64,000 nucleotides of DNA, taken from NCBI RefSeq assembly GCF_001676615.1, contig NZ_LYXZ01000022.1, positions 171,455 to 235,454 on the forward strand, written 5' to 3'. Below are positions 35,923 through 44,577 of the stretch, in pieces. Origin of the DNA: Labrys sp. WJW (GTDB lineage Bacteria; Pseudomonadota; Alphaproteobacteria; Rhizobiales; Labraceae). Both the position numbers and the translations under genes were made by a program. Under the pieces are notes generated by a model. That model was not told the origin of the DNA. It saw only the letters and a list, made by a program, of their open reading frames with translations, and ran no database searches. Position 1 is the stretch's first letter; every line of letters starts with the position of its first letter.

Positions 35923-37554
35923 TCAATCCAGATTGATCGTCTCGGCGCCCGGCCAGGTGACCTTGTAGCCGAAATTGATGTCCTTGGCGGCGCCGGGGGC
36001 GAGATCCACCGTCCAGACCAGCACGCCGCGGCGGTTGTCGGCATCGCGCTGGGTCGGCGGGGTCATCTGGGCGGAGGGTTCCACCTTGATGTCCTTGTTC
36101 TCTGCGACCGGCAGGGCTTCCTCGATCGATAGCTTGATGGCGGTGGCGCGGCCATTGCGCAGGCTGATCTTGTAGTCGCGCCTTTCGCTGGTGGTGGGGC
36201 GGGCGATGCCGGTGTTGCTTTCCACCTTGCGCGTCACGGCCCGTTCCACCTTGATGCGATCATCGGCGCCGAAGCCGAGGCGCACGGGTTCTCCCTTGGT
36301 GGCGAGTGGCATGGCGGTCTGGCCGGCATAAAGGCCGTCGCGATAGATCGAGACTGAACCCGGGAAGAGCGGGGTGTCCTCGCCATTGCTGAAGCTGGCT
36401 TCGAGAAAGGCGGTCTGCTGCAGGGATGGCACGGCGCGTGCCACGATGTCCGGCGTGAGCGTGGCGGAGGCGAGGCGGAGCGCCTTGGAGCCCGGTCCCG
36501 AGGGCACGCTGGCGCGGGCCGGAAGGGCCCACACGCTCTGGTAGCCGGCGGTGTTCAGTTGGGCCTCGACCTCACGCCCGGGACGCGGCTTGGCCGGTGC
36601 CGCCTGGGTAGCCTGCGGGGCCTGGCGCGCTTCGTTCTCTTCGGCGCGGCTGCGCGCCAGGGCATCGGCCGGCAGCACGTCATAGTCGGGCTGGAAATTG
36701 AGGACATAGCTGGCAAGCCTGGGAGGCGCGGCGCCCGTGGTGGCGCGGGCGGTCGAGATGGTGAGCGCGACGTCGCTCCAGTCCTCGCCGGTCGCCTGGG
36801 TAACCTTGGCTCGCCTGACGAGTTCGAGTTCACCCTTCTCGCTGTCGAGCCGCGCGTCATAGAGCGGCGTCCAGCCCGCATTGCCGATCAGATAGGAAAT
36901 CGCGATGCGGCCTTTGATGGCCTGCTCGGCATTGACCGAGAGGCGCAACTGCGTGCGCTTCTGGCCTTCGGGGCGGCCGTCACGCTGGCTCTGCAGCCTG
37001 GCGATGTCCTCGTCGAGATCGCGGATCTTGAGCGCGTTCTGGCGCAGGGCTTCGTTGACTTCGATCATGTCGTCGCCGACGGCGTTCCAGGCGCCGCGCA
37101 GGGCAGCGACGTTGCTGCCCTCCTTGGCAGCGTTGAAGGTGGCGCCGTTGGCGAAGCGCTCGATCAGGCCGCGCTTGGCGAGCAGGGCCTTGCCGACCCC
37201 GGCCAGGCCCTCGCGCTGGTCCTTGAGATCCTGCAGGCTCTTGCTGGCAGCGGCATCCGGCACGGGGCCGTCGCTCAGGGCATTGGCGATGTCGGTTCCC
37301 GCCAGGGAGACACCAGCGGACTCGCGCATGTCGACCCGGATCGAGGCGGCGTCGAGACCTGAGGGCAAATCCTTGGCGACCAGCACGCTCTCGCCCGCCG
37401 GTATGTCGAACTCGATCACGCGCGTGACCGTGGCGCCGTCGGGATAGACAGAAACGGCGTCGATTTTCGACTGCACCCCCAGATCTCCTGCAAAGACCGG
37501 CGCGGTGCCGAGTAGCAGAAAGGCGGTAAGAGCGAGGCGGGGGACGGGGGACAT
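35923..37554 (-). CDS. Exported DUF4139 / MuiA-family protein
   Basis: 543 residues from ATG 37554 (GGAG upstream), which begins a clear signal peptide ending at APVFAGDL. The N-terminal DUF4140 segment reads KIDAVSVYPDGATVTRVIEF, followed by a helical coiled-coil region (about 130-220) and the beta-rich DUF4139 domain with ISYLIGNAGWTPLYDARLDS. Related proteins are called mucoidy inhibitor MuiA; their biochemical role is unknown. An Ala/Pro-rich linker is present near 330-350. The protein should be periplasmic or surface associated. Confidence 0.85.
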   Translation of the reverse strand: MSPVPRLALTAFLLLGTAPVFAGDLGVQSKIDAVSVYPDGATVTRVIEFDIPAGESVLVAKDLPSGLDAASIRVDMRESAGVSLAGTDIANALSDGPVPDAAASKSLQDLKDQREGLAGVGKALLAKRGLIERFANGATFNAAKEGSNVAALRGAWNAVGDDMIEVNEALRQNALKIRDLDEDIARLQSQRDGRPEGQKRTQLRLSVNAEQAIKGRIAISYLIGNAGWTPLYDARLDSEKGELELVRRAKVTQATGEDWSDVALTISTARATTGAAPPRLASYVLNFQPDYDVLPADALARSRAEENEARQAPQATQAAPAKPRPGREVEAQLNTAGYQSVWALPARASVPSGPGSKALRLASATLTPDIVARAVPSLQQTAFLEASFSNGEDTPLFPGSVSIYRDGLYAGQTAMPLATKGEPVRLGFGADDRIKVERAVTRKVESNTGIARPTTSERRDYKISLRNGRATAIKLSIEEALPVAENKDIKVEPSAQMTPPTQRDADNRRGVLVWTVDLAPGAAKDINFGYKVTWPGAETINLD

Positions 37555-37675
37555 GGTGGATCTCCGTTGCGGGACCGCCATCGGAGGACAGGATTGCGGC
37601 GGCATGGCGACGGCAACCTTGAGCTGTATCGGAGGAAACAGGGCGGTACCTTTAAGGTGAAGCCCCGGAAGCACG

Positions 37676-37753
37676 GTGTGCCGATCTCCAGATCGGTATT
37701 CCTTCAGCGAGACGCTACGCGTTCGAGAATGCCGATCTGGAGATCGGCACACC
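37676..37753. repeat. Nested inverted repeat upstream of the DUF4139 gene
   Basis: Arms GGTGTGCCGATCTCCAGATC (extended by GG) and GATCTGGAGATCGGCACACC (preceded by CC) are perfect over 22 bases. Each arm is itself a palindrome, CCGATCT-CC-AGATCGG and CCGATCT-GG-AGATCGG, so it can fold as one long hairpin or two small ones. Confidence 0.8.
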
Positions 37754-37805
37754 AAGGCTGGCTTGCGCTCTGAGCGTCAGCACCGCTGACGCGGTAATGT
37801 CTGTC

Positions 37806-38663
37806 TCAGCCGCGGCCGCGTTCGGAGATCACCGGCTTCACGCGCAATTCGATGAAGTTCTCGATCTCCCGCAGCCGGCGGCGGGCGTCGAGGATGTCGG
37901 GGCCGATGCCGTAGCGCCAGGAGATGTCGGTGCGGCGCTTGTCGGCGACCAGTGCCTCCAGGTCGGCGATCCAGCCATCGACAGCCTTTTCGTCGCGGAA
38001 GAAGCTCTCGGCGAGCAAGGTGGGCTTGTAGCGCCGCATGATCACCGTCAGCTCGTTGAGCGAGAATTCGGGATGGTACTGGATACCCCAGAAGCGACCG
38101 CCATCATGGCTGATGTCGACGGCCTGTACGTCGCTCACCGTGTTGCTGGCGAGCACGATGGCACCTTCCGGCAGCGCCTCGACCTCGTCGCCATGCACGC
38201 ACGGGCTGGTGAAGATGGGCGCCTTGCCGGTATAGAGCGGATGCTCGCGCCCCTCGGCCGTCAGCGTGATGTCGCGCGCGATGCCGACTTCGCGGCCCCT
38301 AGGATTGGATCGCACCGAGCCGCCAGCGGCGACGGTCGCCACCTGCAGGCCCCAGCAGGAGCCGAAGAAGGGCGTGCCCGATTTATAGACCTCGCGGGCC
38401 AGCTCGACCTGGCGCATCGATTCAGGCTCGGCCTTCCAGATGTTGAGGCCGGAGCCGGTGATGACGACACCGTCATAGCTCTCGAGGCCGGCAGCATCCG
38501 GCAGGTTGGCACCCTCGTCGGCGGGCAGGGCGATGTCGCAGATCGCGTCCGGCGCCAGGCTCTTCAGCACCGCCGCATAGGATTCCGACGGCGTGAGGCC
38601 GTAGGTCGCGCGATGACGTTCACGCGCTGCACGGACATTGCCTTCGACGACGAGGAGACGCAT
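37806..38663 (-). CDS. Class I glutamine amidotransferase (GMP-synthase-like GATase domain protein)
   Basis: 285 residues with AGGTGAGCA before the ATG. The glutaminase triad is visible: nucleophile Cys103 in GSCWGLQ, His197 and Glu199 in IQYHPEF; TGSGLNIW forms the oxyanion region. It is a stand-alone amidotransferase without a synthetase domain. Relatives include the gamma-glutamyl-putrescine hydrolase group and uncharacterised GATases, so the acceptor is unknown. The length is slightly above that of a bare GATase domain because of a 50-residue C-terminal extension. Confidence 0.88.
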   Translation of the reverse strand: MRLLVVEGNVRAARERHRATYGLTPSESYAAVLKSLAPDAICDIALPADEGANLPDAAGLESYDGVVITGSGLNIWKAEPESMRQVELAREVYKSGTPFFGSCWGLQVATVAAGGSVRSNPRGREVGIARDITLTAEGREHPLYTGKAPIFTSPCVHGDEVEALPEGAIVLASNTVSDVQAVDISHDGGRFWGIQYHPEFSLNELTVIMRRYKPTLLAESFFRDEKAVDGWIADLEALVADKRRTDISWRYGIGPDILDARRRLREIENFIELRVKPVISERGRG

Positions 38664-38836
38664 TGCTCACCTGTGATCACATTTTGCCGCGACCGGGTTT
38701 AGCAGCCTGCGGGCCGGCGGGGAAGAGCGAAGAGTAACGATCCGTACAAGATGGGGGGCAGAGCGGCAAAATGAAGCGTTTGGTATGCGCCCCTGGAAGA
38801 TTTTCTCGGCATAGATCGGGCGGAGCAGGGCCTCGC

Positions 38837-39178
38837 TCAGGGAAAGGAGTCGACGATCTCGATCTCGCCGATGATGGCGGCATTGAAGGCGGGAAGATCG
38901 TCCGCCGGGATCCAGTATTCCTGATGATCCCTGCCGCCGGCCTCTTGGACCGCATAGCGCTTAAGGAAGGCCTGCTCGACTTCAAAGCGAGTCACGAAAC
39001 CGGAGCCACTGGCCGGTACGTTCCAGTCCCGGGCGATCTTCACGGCATAGGCGTGCGTCGTGACGGGGTAGAATATCGGCTGGTCGGGAAGGCGCGGAGG
39101 AAACGCCTTCATCCCGCTTACGCGGATCAGTGCCAGTTCCTCCGGACCGACAGGGCGCCATAGTGTTACGCTGGCCAT
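38837..39178 (-). CDS. Small protein of the family often named ADP-ribosylation/crystallin J1
   Basis: 113 residues with AAGGAAGGG before the ATG. The sequence VTLWRPVGPEELALIRVSG, the segment PPRLPDQPIFYPV and the end YWIPADDLPAFNAAIIGEI match a compact family that databases label ADP-ribosylation/crystallin J1; the label comes from memory and its biochemical basis is weak. No catalytic motif of an ADP-ribosyl hydrolase is evident. It is monocistronic and precedes the serA gene in the other sense of the strand order. Confidence 0.65.
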   Translation of the reverse strand: MASVTLWRPVGPEELALIRVSGMKAFPPRLPDQPIFYPVTTHAYAVKIARDWNVPASGSGFVTRFEVEQAFLKRYAVQEAGGRDHQEYWIPADDLPAFNAAIIGEIEIVDSFP

Positions 39179-39250
39179 ATTGCACCCTTCCTTGCCGGTG
39201 TCCCCTCAATCAGAATGGACACCGGCGCGTTGCCAATGGCTGTCGCTCTA

Positions 39251-40840
39251 TCAGAACGTCAGCGCCTTCACCTGCACCACGTTCGGAATGGTGTTGATCT
39301 CCTTGAGCAGGGTCTCACCCACCACCTGGTCGATACCGACCAGGGCAATGGCATTGCCGCCCTCGAAATCTCGCCCGAACTGCATATGGGCGATGTTGAT
39401 GCCGTTCTCGCCGAGCAGCGTGCCGATGCGGCCGATGAAGCCGGGGCGGTCGTGGTTGGTGATGTAGAGCATGCGCGGCAGCAGGTCCGCCTCCACATTG
39501 ATGCCCTTGATCTGCACGATGCGCGGCTTGGTGCCGGCGATGATGGTGCCGGCGACGGCCCGGGTCAGGTTCTCGGTCTCGACCTCGAGCGTGATCAGGC
39601 TGTCATGGTCGCCCGTCTTTTCGCGCGTGGTTTCCTCGATGACGATGCCGCGTTCGCGCGCCACGCTCGGCGCGGCCACGATGTTGATGTCGGCCAAAGC
39701 CGGACGCAGCAGGCCCGCCACCGCAGCTGACGTCAGCGCCTTGATCTTCATGTGGGCGACATCGCCCTCATAGACGATGCGGATGGTCTTGATGTCGGTC
39801 TCGGTGAGCTGACCGGCAAAGGAGCCGAGCTTTTCGGCGAGCGAGATATAGGGCTTGAGGCGCGGGGCCTCTTCCGCGGTGATCGAGGGGAAGTTGACGG
39901 CGTTGGAGATGGCGCCGCGCAGGAGGTAGTCCGACATCTGCTCGGCGACCTGCAGGGCGACGTTCTCCTGGGCTTCGGTCGTCGAAGCACCCAGATGCGG
40001 CGTGCAGACGACATTGGGCAGGCCGAAAAGCGGGTTCGCCGTAGCCGGCTCCTCGACGAAGACATCGAGGGCGGCGCCGGCGACATGGCCGGATTTCAGG
40101 AGCTCGGCGAGAGCCTCCTCGTCGACCAGGCCGCCGCGGGCGCAGTTGATGATGCGCACGCCGGGGCGCGTCTTGGCCAGGGCCTCGCGCGACAGGATGT
40201 TGCGGGTCTGCGGTGTCATCGGCGTGTGCAGGGTGATGATCTCGGCCCGGGCGAGCAGGTCGTCGAGTTCGACCTTCTCCACGCCCAGTTCCAGCGCGCG
40301 TTCGGCGCTGAGGAACGGGTCGAAGGCGATGACGCGCATCTTCAGGCCCACCGCGCGGTCGGCGACGATCGAGCCGATATTGCCGCAACCGATGATGCCG
40401 AGCACCTTGCCGGTGATCTCGACGCCCATGAAGCGGTTCTTCTCCCATTTGCCGGCCTGGGTGGAGGCGTCGGCGGCGGGGATCTCGCGGGCCAGCGCGA
40501 ACATCATGGCGATGGCGTGCTCGGCGGTGGTGATGGAGTTGCCGAAGGGCGTGTTCATCACGATCACGCCGCGGGCGGTGGCGGCCGGGATGTCGACATT
40601 GTCGACGCCGATGCCTGCGCGGCCGATCACCTTGAGATTGGTGGCCTTGGCGAGGATGGCAGAGGTGACCTTGGTGGCCGAGCGGATGGCGAGGCCGTCA
40701 TAATTGCCGATGATCTCGGCGAGCTTGTCCTTGTCCTTGCCGAGGGCGGGCTGGAAATCGACCTCGATGCCGCGATCCTTGAAGATCTGGACGGCGGCGG
40801 GGGACAGGGCGTCGGAAATCAGGACTTTGGGAGCAGTCAT
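39251..40840 (-). CDS. serA: D-3-phosphoglycerate dehydrogenase
   Basis: 529 residues, the long form of SerA. The N-terminal catalytic and NAD-binding domains carry GIIGCGNIGSIVADRAVGL, NCARGGLVDEEAL and the His in TPHLGAST; an intervening domain (about 310-450) follows, then a C-terminal ACT domain that begins NHDRPGFIGRIGTLLGENGI and allows serine feedback. It oxidises 3-phosphoglycerate to 3-phosphohydroxypyruvate, the first step of serine synthesis. CCAGGAGAG is upstream of the ATG. It lies downstream of serC on the same strand, with a hairpin-rich gap of 157 bases. Confidence 0.97.
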   Translation of the reverse strand: MTAPKVLISDALSPAAVQIFKDRGIEVDFQPALGKDKDKLAEIIGNYDGLAIRSATKVTSAILAKATNLKVIGRAGIGVDNVDIPAATARGVIVMNTPFGNSITTAEHAIAMMFALAREIPAADASTQAGKWEKNRFMGVEITGKVLGIIGCGNIGSIVADRAVGLKMRVIAFDPFLSAERALELGVEKVELDDLLARAEIITLHTPMTPQTRNILSREALAKTRPGVRIINCARGGLVDEEALAELLKSGHVAGAALDVFVEEPATANPLFGLPNVVCTPHLGASTTEAQENVALQVAEQMSDYLLRGAISNAVNFPSITAEEAPRLKPYISLAEKLGSFAGQLTETDIKTIRIVYEGDVAHMKIKALTSAAVAGLLRPALADINIVAAPSVARERGIVIEETTREKTGDHDSLITLEVETENLTRAVAGTIIAGTKPRIVQIKGINVEADLLPRMLYITNHDRPGFIGRIGTLLGENGINIAHMQFGRDFEGGNAIALVGIDQVVGETLLKEINTIPNVVQVKALTF

Positions 40841-40909
40841 GGAAGCTCTCCTGGAGCGCGGGCATCTGCCCGCTTATGGAAACGGGATTCTTTGCAGAAG
40901 ATGATGCTG

Positions 40910-40990
40910 CTGGGGCCGCCGATCTCTTGTCGGCCTCATTCCGGAAACGCCGTGTTTCCGAAGAGCCGGCAGGATGCCGGCGGTCCCAGG
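40910..40990. repeat. Three-stem hairpin element between serC and serA
   Basis: A central stem CCGGAAAC/GTTTCCG (40941-40960) is flanked by CCGA-TCGG type and GCCGGC-GCCGGC stems, and the ends CTGGGGCCGCCG and CGGCGGTCCCAG pair with one mismatch. An extra hairpin GCGGGCA/TGCCCGC lies at 40858-40873. A similar central stem occurs at 63646. Confidence 0.6.
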
Positions 40991-40997
40991 GAAGAAT

Positions 40998-42164
40998 TCA
41001 GCCGAGCGTGGCAATCGCCTTGTGGAACGACCAGTCGAGCCAGGGCATCAGCGCCTCGACATCGGCGGTCTCCACCGTGGCGCCGCACCAGATGCGCAGG
41101 CCCGGAGGCGCGTCGCGATAGGAGCCGATGTCGAGACCTGCCTTCTCCGCCTCGATGGCGGAGGAGAGAGCCTTGGCGAAGGCGGCCTGCCCTTCGGGCG
41201 GGAGGGCCGCCACCCGCTCATCCACCACCTTCAGGCAGACCGAGGTGTTGGAGCGGGTAGCCGGGTCCTTGGCCAGGAAGTCGATCCAGGGCGTCTTCTC
41301 GACGAAGCGCTCGATGGCGGCGAGGTTGGCGTCGGCACGGGCGATCAGCCCGTCGAGGCTGCCCATGGCCTTGGCCCAGTTCAGCGCGTCGAGATAATCC
41401 TCCACACAGAGCATCGAGGGCGTGTTGATGGTCTCGCCTTTGAAAATGCCCTCGATCAGCTTGCCGCCCTTCGTCAGGCGGAAGATCTTGGGCAGCGGCC
41501 AGGCCGGCGTATAGCTCTCCAGCCGGGCGACGGCGCGGGGCGAGAGGACGAGCATGCCATGGGCTGCTTCGCCGCCGAGGGCCTTCTGCCAGGAGAAGGT
41601 GACGACATCGAGCTTGGCCCAGTCGAGACGCTGGGCGAAGGCGGCCGAGGTGGCATCGCAGATGGTGAGGCCTTCCCGATCGGCCGGGATCCAGTCGGCA
41701 TTCGGTACGCGCACGCCGGAGGTGGTGCCGTTCCAGGTGAAGACGATGTCGCGATTCCTGGCGTCGATTTCGCTGATATCGACGATGTCGCCATAGCCGG
41801 CCTTGAAGATGCGGGCATCATCCAGCTTCAGTTGCTTGACGACGTCGGTGACCCATTCGGCACCGAAGGATTCCCAGGCCAGCACGTCGACGCCGCGGGC
41901 GCCGAGCAGGGACCACAGCGCCATCTCGACGGCACCCGTGTCGGAAGCCGGCACGATACCGATGCGGTAGTCCGCCGGCACGCCGAGCACGTCACGGGTC
42001 AGTTCGATCGCCTGCTCGAGCTTGGTCTTGCCAAGCTTCGCACGATGCGAACGGCCGAGGGCGGCGGATTTGAGGGCTTCGGGGGTCCATCCGGGGCGCT
42101 TGGCGCAGGGGCCGGACGAAAAGTTGACGACAGCGGGCTTTGCCGCTGGCACTTGCAGTGTCAT
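40998..42164 (-). CDS. serC: Phosphoserine aminotransferase
   Basis: 388 residues of the proteobacterial long SerC form. It opens with [17 protein letters not shown] and carries the PLP-binding lysine in [16 protein letters not shown]. It converts 3-phosphohydroxypyruvate and glutamate to phosphoserine and 2-oxoglutarate. GGAGACATCGCG precedes the ATG. It is the upstream member of the serC-serA pair. Confidence 0.96.
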   Translation of the reverse strand: MTLQVPAAKPAVVNFSSGPCAKRPGWTPEALKSAALGRSHRAKLGKTKLEQAIELTRDVLGVPADYRIGIVPASDTGAVEMALWSLLGARGVDVLAWESFGAEWVTDVVKQLKLDDARIFKAGYGDIVDISEIDARNRDIVFTWNGTTSGVRVPNADWIPADREGLTICDATSAAFAQRLDWAKLDVVTFSWQKALGGEAAHGMLVLSPRAVARLESYTPAWPLPKIFRLTKGGKLIEGIFKGETINTPSMLCVEDYLDALNWAKAMGSLDGLIARADANLAAIERFVEKTPWIDFLAKDPATRSNTSVCLKVVDERVAALPPEGQAAFAKALSSAIEAEKAGLDIGSYRDAPPGLRIWCGATVETADVEALMPWLDWSFHKAIATLG

Positions 42165-42341
42165 CGCGATGTCTCCATCCTCGCAGATGGGCGTTCCTCG
42201 TTGGGGAGGAATGTCCCGCAGCCCGTATGCGCTGCGGCGAGGATGACGTCAAGAGACTTTTGATGGTCGGATAGAGGAAACTTTGACGTAAGCCTTTCGA
42301 CAGTCCGACCGTGGTACAAACGCCACGATCGGGCTTACCCG

Positions 42342-43262
42342 TCATTTCACCGAGCCGGCCGTCAGGCCCTTGACGATATAGCGCTCCAGGAAGATGCCGA
42401 TCAGAGCGAGCGGGGCGATCGCCGTGGTGGCGAGCGCCGCCATCGACCACCAATTGATGCCCTGCGAGCCGGTCTGGCTCGCCACCATCACCGGCAGGGT
42501 CTTGGCATCCGAGGAGGTCAGCAAGGCGGCGAAGAAATATTCGTTCCAGGTCAGCACCAGCGCCAGGATGAAGGCAGCCACCATGCCGGGCAGGGCGATC
42601 GGCAGGATGATGTGCCAGAAGGCGCCCCACAGCGACAGGCCGTCGACCAAAGCGGCCTCGTCGAGCTCGGTGGGGATGGTGTCGAACTGGTCACGCATGA
42701 TCCAGATTACGATCGGCAGCACGGTCAGCGTGTAGAGCAGGATCAGGCCGATGCGGGTGTCGAGCAAAGCGAGCTCGCGGTAAAGCACCAGGAAGGGCAG
42801 GGCCAGCACCACCGGCGGCAGGATCAGCTGCGACAGGAAGAAGAAGGAGATGTCGCGGTTGCGCATCCAGCCGAACTTGTACTGGAAACGGCTGAGGCCA
42901 TAGGCGGCGAGGGAGCCGAGCACCACGGCGAGCAGCGAGGATCCGAGCGAGGTGATCACGCTGTTCAGGAAACGCGACAGGAATTCCGAACGCACCGTCG
43001 AGGTCGAGCCGAGCGTATCGGGCGACAGGCCGAGCGAGCGCCAGCCCTTCCAGTCGGGCTGGAAGTCGAGCCAGGGAATGAGATGGCCCTGGGTGACGTC
43101 GACCGCCGATTTCATCGAGGTGGTCAGCGTCCAATAGATCGGAAACAGGCAGACGAAGGCCCAGGCGATTAGCGCGCCATAGATCAGCACGCGGCTGAGC
43201 ACGGTGGTCAGGCGGAAGGCGGTATCGCGGGGCGCCGCGGTCGGGATGGCTGTCGTCGTCAT
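42342..43262 (-). CDS. Carbohydrate ABC importer permease, MalG type (second system)
   Basis: 306 residues, six transmembrane segments, GAAGGGATCGAC upstream. The EAA loop reads EAALVDGLSLWGAFWHIILP. Between the first two membrane segments there is a periplasmic loop of about 60 residues (TQGHLIPWLDFQPDWKGW), longer than in the polyol system permease. It is the last gene of a four-gene operon (ATPase, binding protein, two permeases). Confidence 0.92.
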   Translation of the reverse strand: MTTTAIPTAAPRDTAFRLTTVLSRVLIYGALIAWAFVCLFPIYWTLTTSMKSAVDVTQGHLIPWLDFQPDWKGWRSLGLSPDTLGSTSTVRSEFLSRFLNSVITSLGSSLLAVVLGSLAAYGLSRFQYKFGWMRNRDISFFFLSQLILPPVVLALPFLVLYRELALLDTRIGLILLYTLTVLPIVIWIMRDQFDTIPTELDEAALVDGLSLWGAFWHIILPIALPGMVAAFILALVLTWNEYFFAALLTSSDAKTLPVMVASQTGSQGINWWSMAALATTAIAPLALIGIFLERYIVKGLTAGSVK

Positions 43263-43278
43263 GTCGATCCCTTCCCGG

Positions 43279-44382
43279 TCAGCTGCTGCGCTGCATGAAG
43301 CGGTTGGCGATGTTCAGGAGCGCGGTGACGAAGACGATGATCACCACCAGATAGAACATCGCCAGCATGGTGCCGTAGCCGACATTCGAGCGATCCCGGT
43401 ATTCGCGGTAGATGAAGCTCGATACCGTATCCGTCGCCCCGCCTGGCCCGCCGGAGGTGGTGTTGATCACGATGTCGGCGAGCTTGAGCTTGAAGATGAT
43501 GCGCAGCACGATCGCCGTGATCGAGACGGGCAGCATCAGGGGGAAGATCATCTCCTTGAACTGTTGCCAGCCCGAGGCGCCGTCGATCTTGGAGGCTTCC
43601 ATCACCTCCTTGGGCAAGGCCTGCAGGCCGGCGAGCAGCAGGATCATCAGGAAGGGAATGGAAACCCAGGCATCCATCGCCTCGATCGAGAGGCGGGCGA
43701 TCCAGGGCTGGGTGAAGAAGGTCGGCTGCGACCAGCCCAGTTCCCGCATCAGCCGCGCCACCGGCCCGTAGCGATATTCCATCATCGACTTGCCGACCAT
43801 CCAGCTCACCGCCACGGGGCTGAGCATGAAGGGCAGGAGAAAGGCGACGCGGAAGAATTTGCGGGCCTTGATCTCGGCATTGAGCAGGAGCGCAAGGCCG
43901 AAGGCGATGGCGTATTCCACCAGCACCATAGCCACGTAGAACACCATGTTGGCGAGGGCGTTCCAGAAATCGGGATCGTGGAAGAGCGTGACGAGATTGT
44001 CGATGCCATTGAAGCGCTGGCCGGCGAAGGAGGAGAGGTTCCAGTCGGTCAGGGCGATATAGAAGCCGAAAATGGTGGGGAAGATCACCATCGCCACGGT
44101 GAACAGCACGGCCGGCAGGATGAACAAAGCGCGCTCGCCCGCTTCCCCCCGCATCAGCACTTGGGCGACGCCGAGCGCCACCGACCACAGCACGAAGGCG
44201 TAGAGCACAGGCCGCCAGTTGTCGAAGCCGAGGGCCAGGCCCTGGTTCTCGTGCAGGAACTGCACCAAGGCGGCAACGACGAGGAGGACGGAGGCCAGCC
44301 CGATCAGGACGCGCCCAAGGAGGATGCGACTGCTCGGGATGGCGGAAGAATTCCTGGCGGAAGCCGTGGCAAGTGAGGACAT
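43279..44382 (-). CDS. Carbohydrate ABC importer permease, MalF type (second system)
   Basis: 367 residues from ATG 44382; the open frame continues upstream into a hairpin repeat and is not used. It is longer than usual because of two extra N-terminal hydrophobic segments (about 20-80). The EAA loop is EASKIDGASGWQQFKEMIFP. It sits 16 bases before the MalG-type gene. Its gene is separated from the binding-protein gene by the hairpin element at 44427. Confidence 0.9.
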   Translation of the reverse strand: MSSLATASARNSSAIPSSRILLGRVLIGLASVLLVVAALVQFLHENQGLALGFDNWRPVLYAFVLWSVALGVAQVLMRGEAGERALFILPAVLFTVAMVIFPTIFGFYIALTDWNLSSFAGQRFNGIDNLVTLFHDPDFWNALANMVFYVAMVLVEYAIAFGLALLLNAEIKARKFFRVAFLLPFMLSPVAVSWMVGKSMMEYRYGPVARLMRELGWSQPTFFTQPWIARLSIEAMDAWVSIPFLMILLLAGLQALPKEVMEASKIDGASGWQQFKEMIFPLMLPVSITAIVLRIIFKLKLADIVINTTSGGPGGATDTVSSFIYREYRDRSNVGYGTMLAMFYLVVIIVFVTALLNIANRFMQRSS

Positions 44383-44426
44383 CGGGAGCCTGTTGACGCA
44401 ACAGCAAATTATAGAGGCGCAGCCTT

Positions 44427-44548
44427 CCTTCTCCCTTGCGGGAGAAGGTGCCCCGAAGGGGCGGATGAGGGGGCTCGCCAAGCTTACAGGGTATGGCGCA
44501 TCCACCCCTCATCCCCCTGCCGGGACCTTCTCCCGCAAGGGGAGAAGG
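44427..44548. repeat. Palindromic repeat, class CCTTCTCCC
   Basis: A left hairpin CCTTCTCCC/GGGAGAAGG (44427-44448) and a right hairpin of the same sequence (44526-44548) are joined by CGGATGAGGGG/CCCCTCATCC, so the whole element is a large inverted repeat. This class is frequent between genes of Alphaproteobacteria and Xanthomonads. Here it lies within the operon between binding protein and permease. Confidence 0.8.
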
Positions 44549-44577
44549 AACTTTCGTCGGCGGCGGTAGTACGCAGA

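Noticed and set aside
38677..38985. Minus-strand open frame between the amidotransferase and the small hypothetical gene
   Set aside because: Overlaps the small hypothetical gene in another frame and has basic low-complexity composition.
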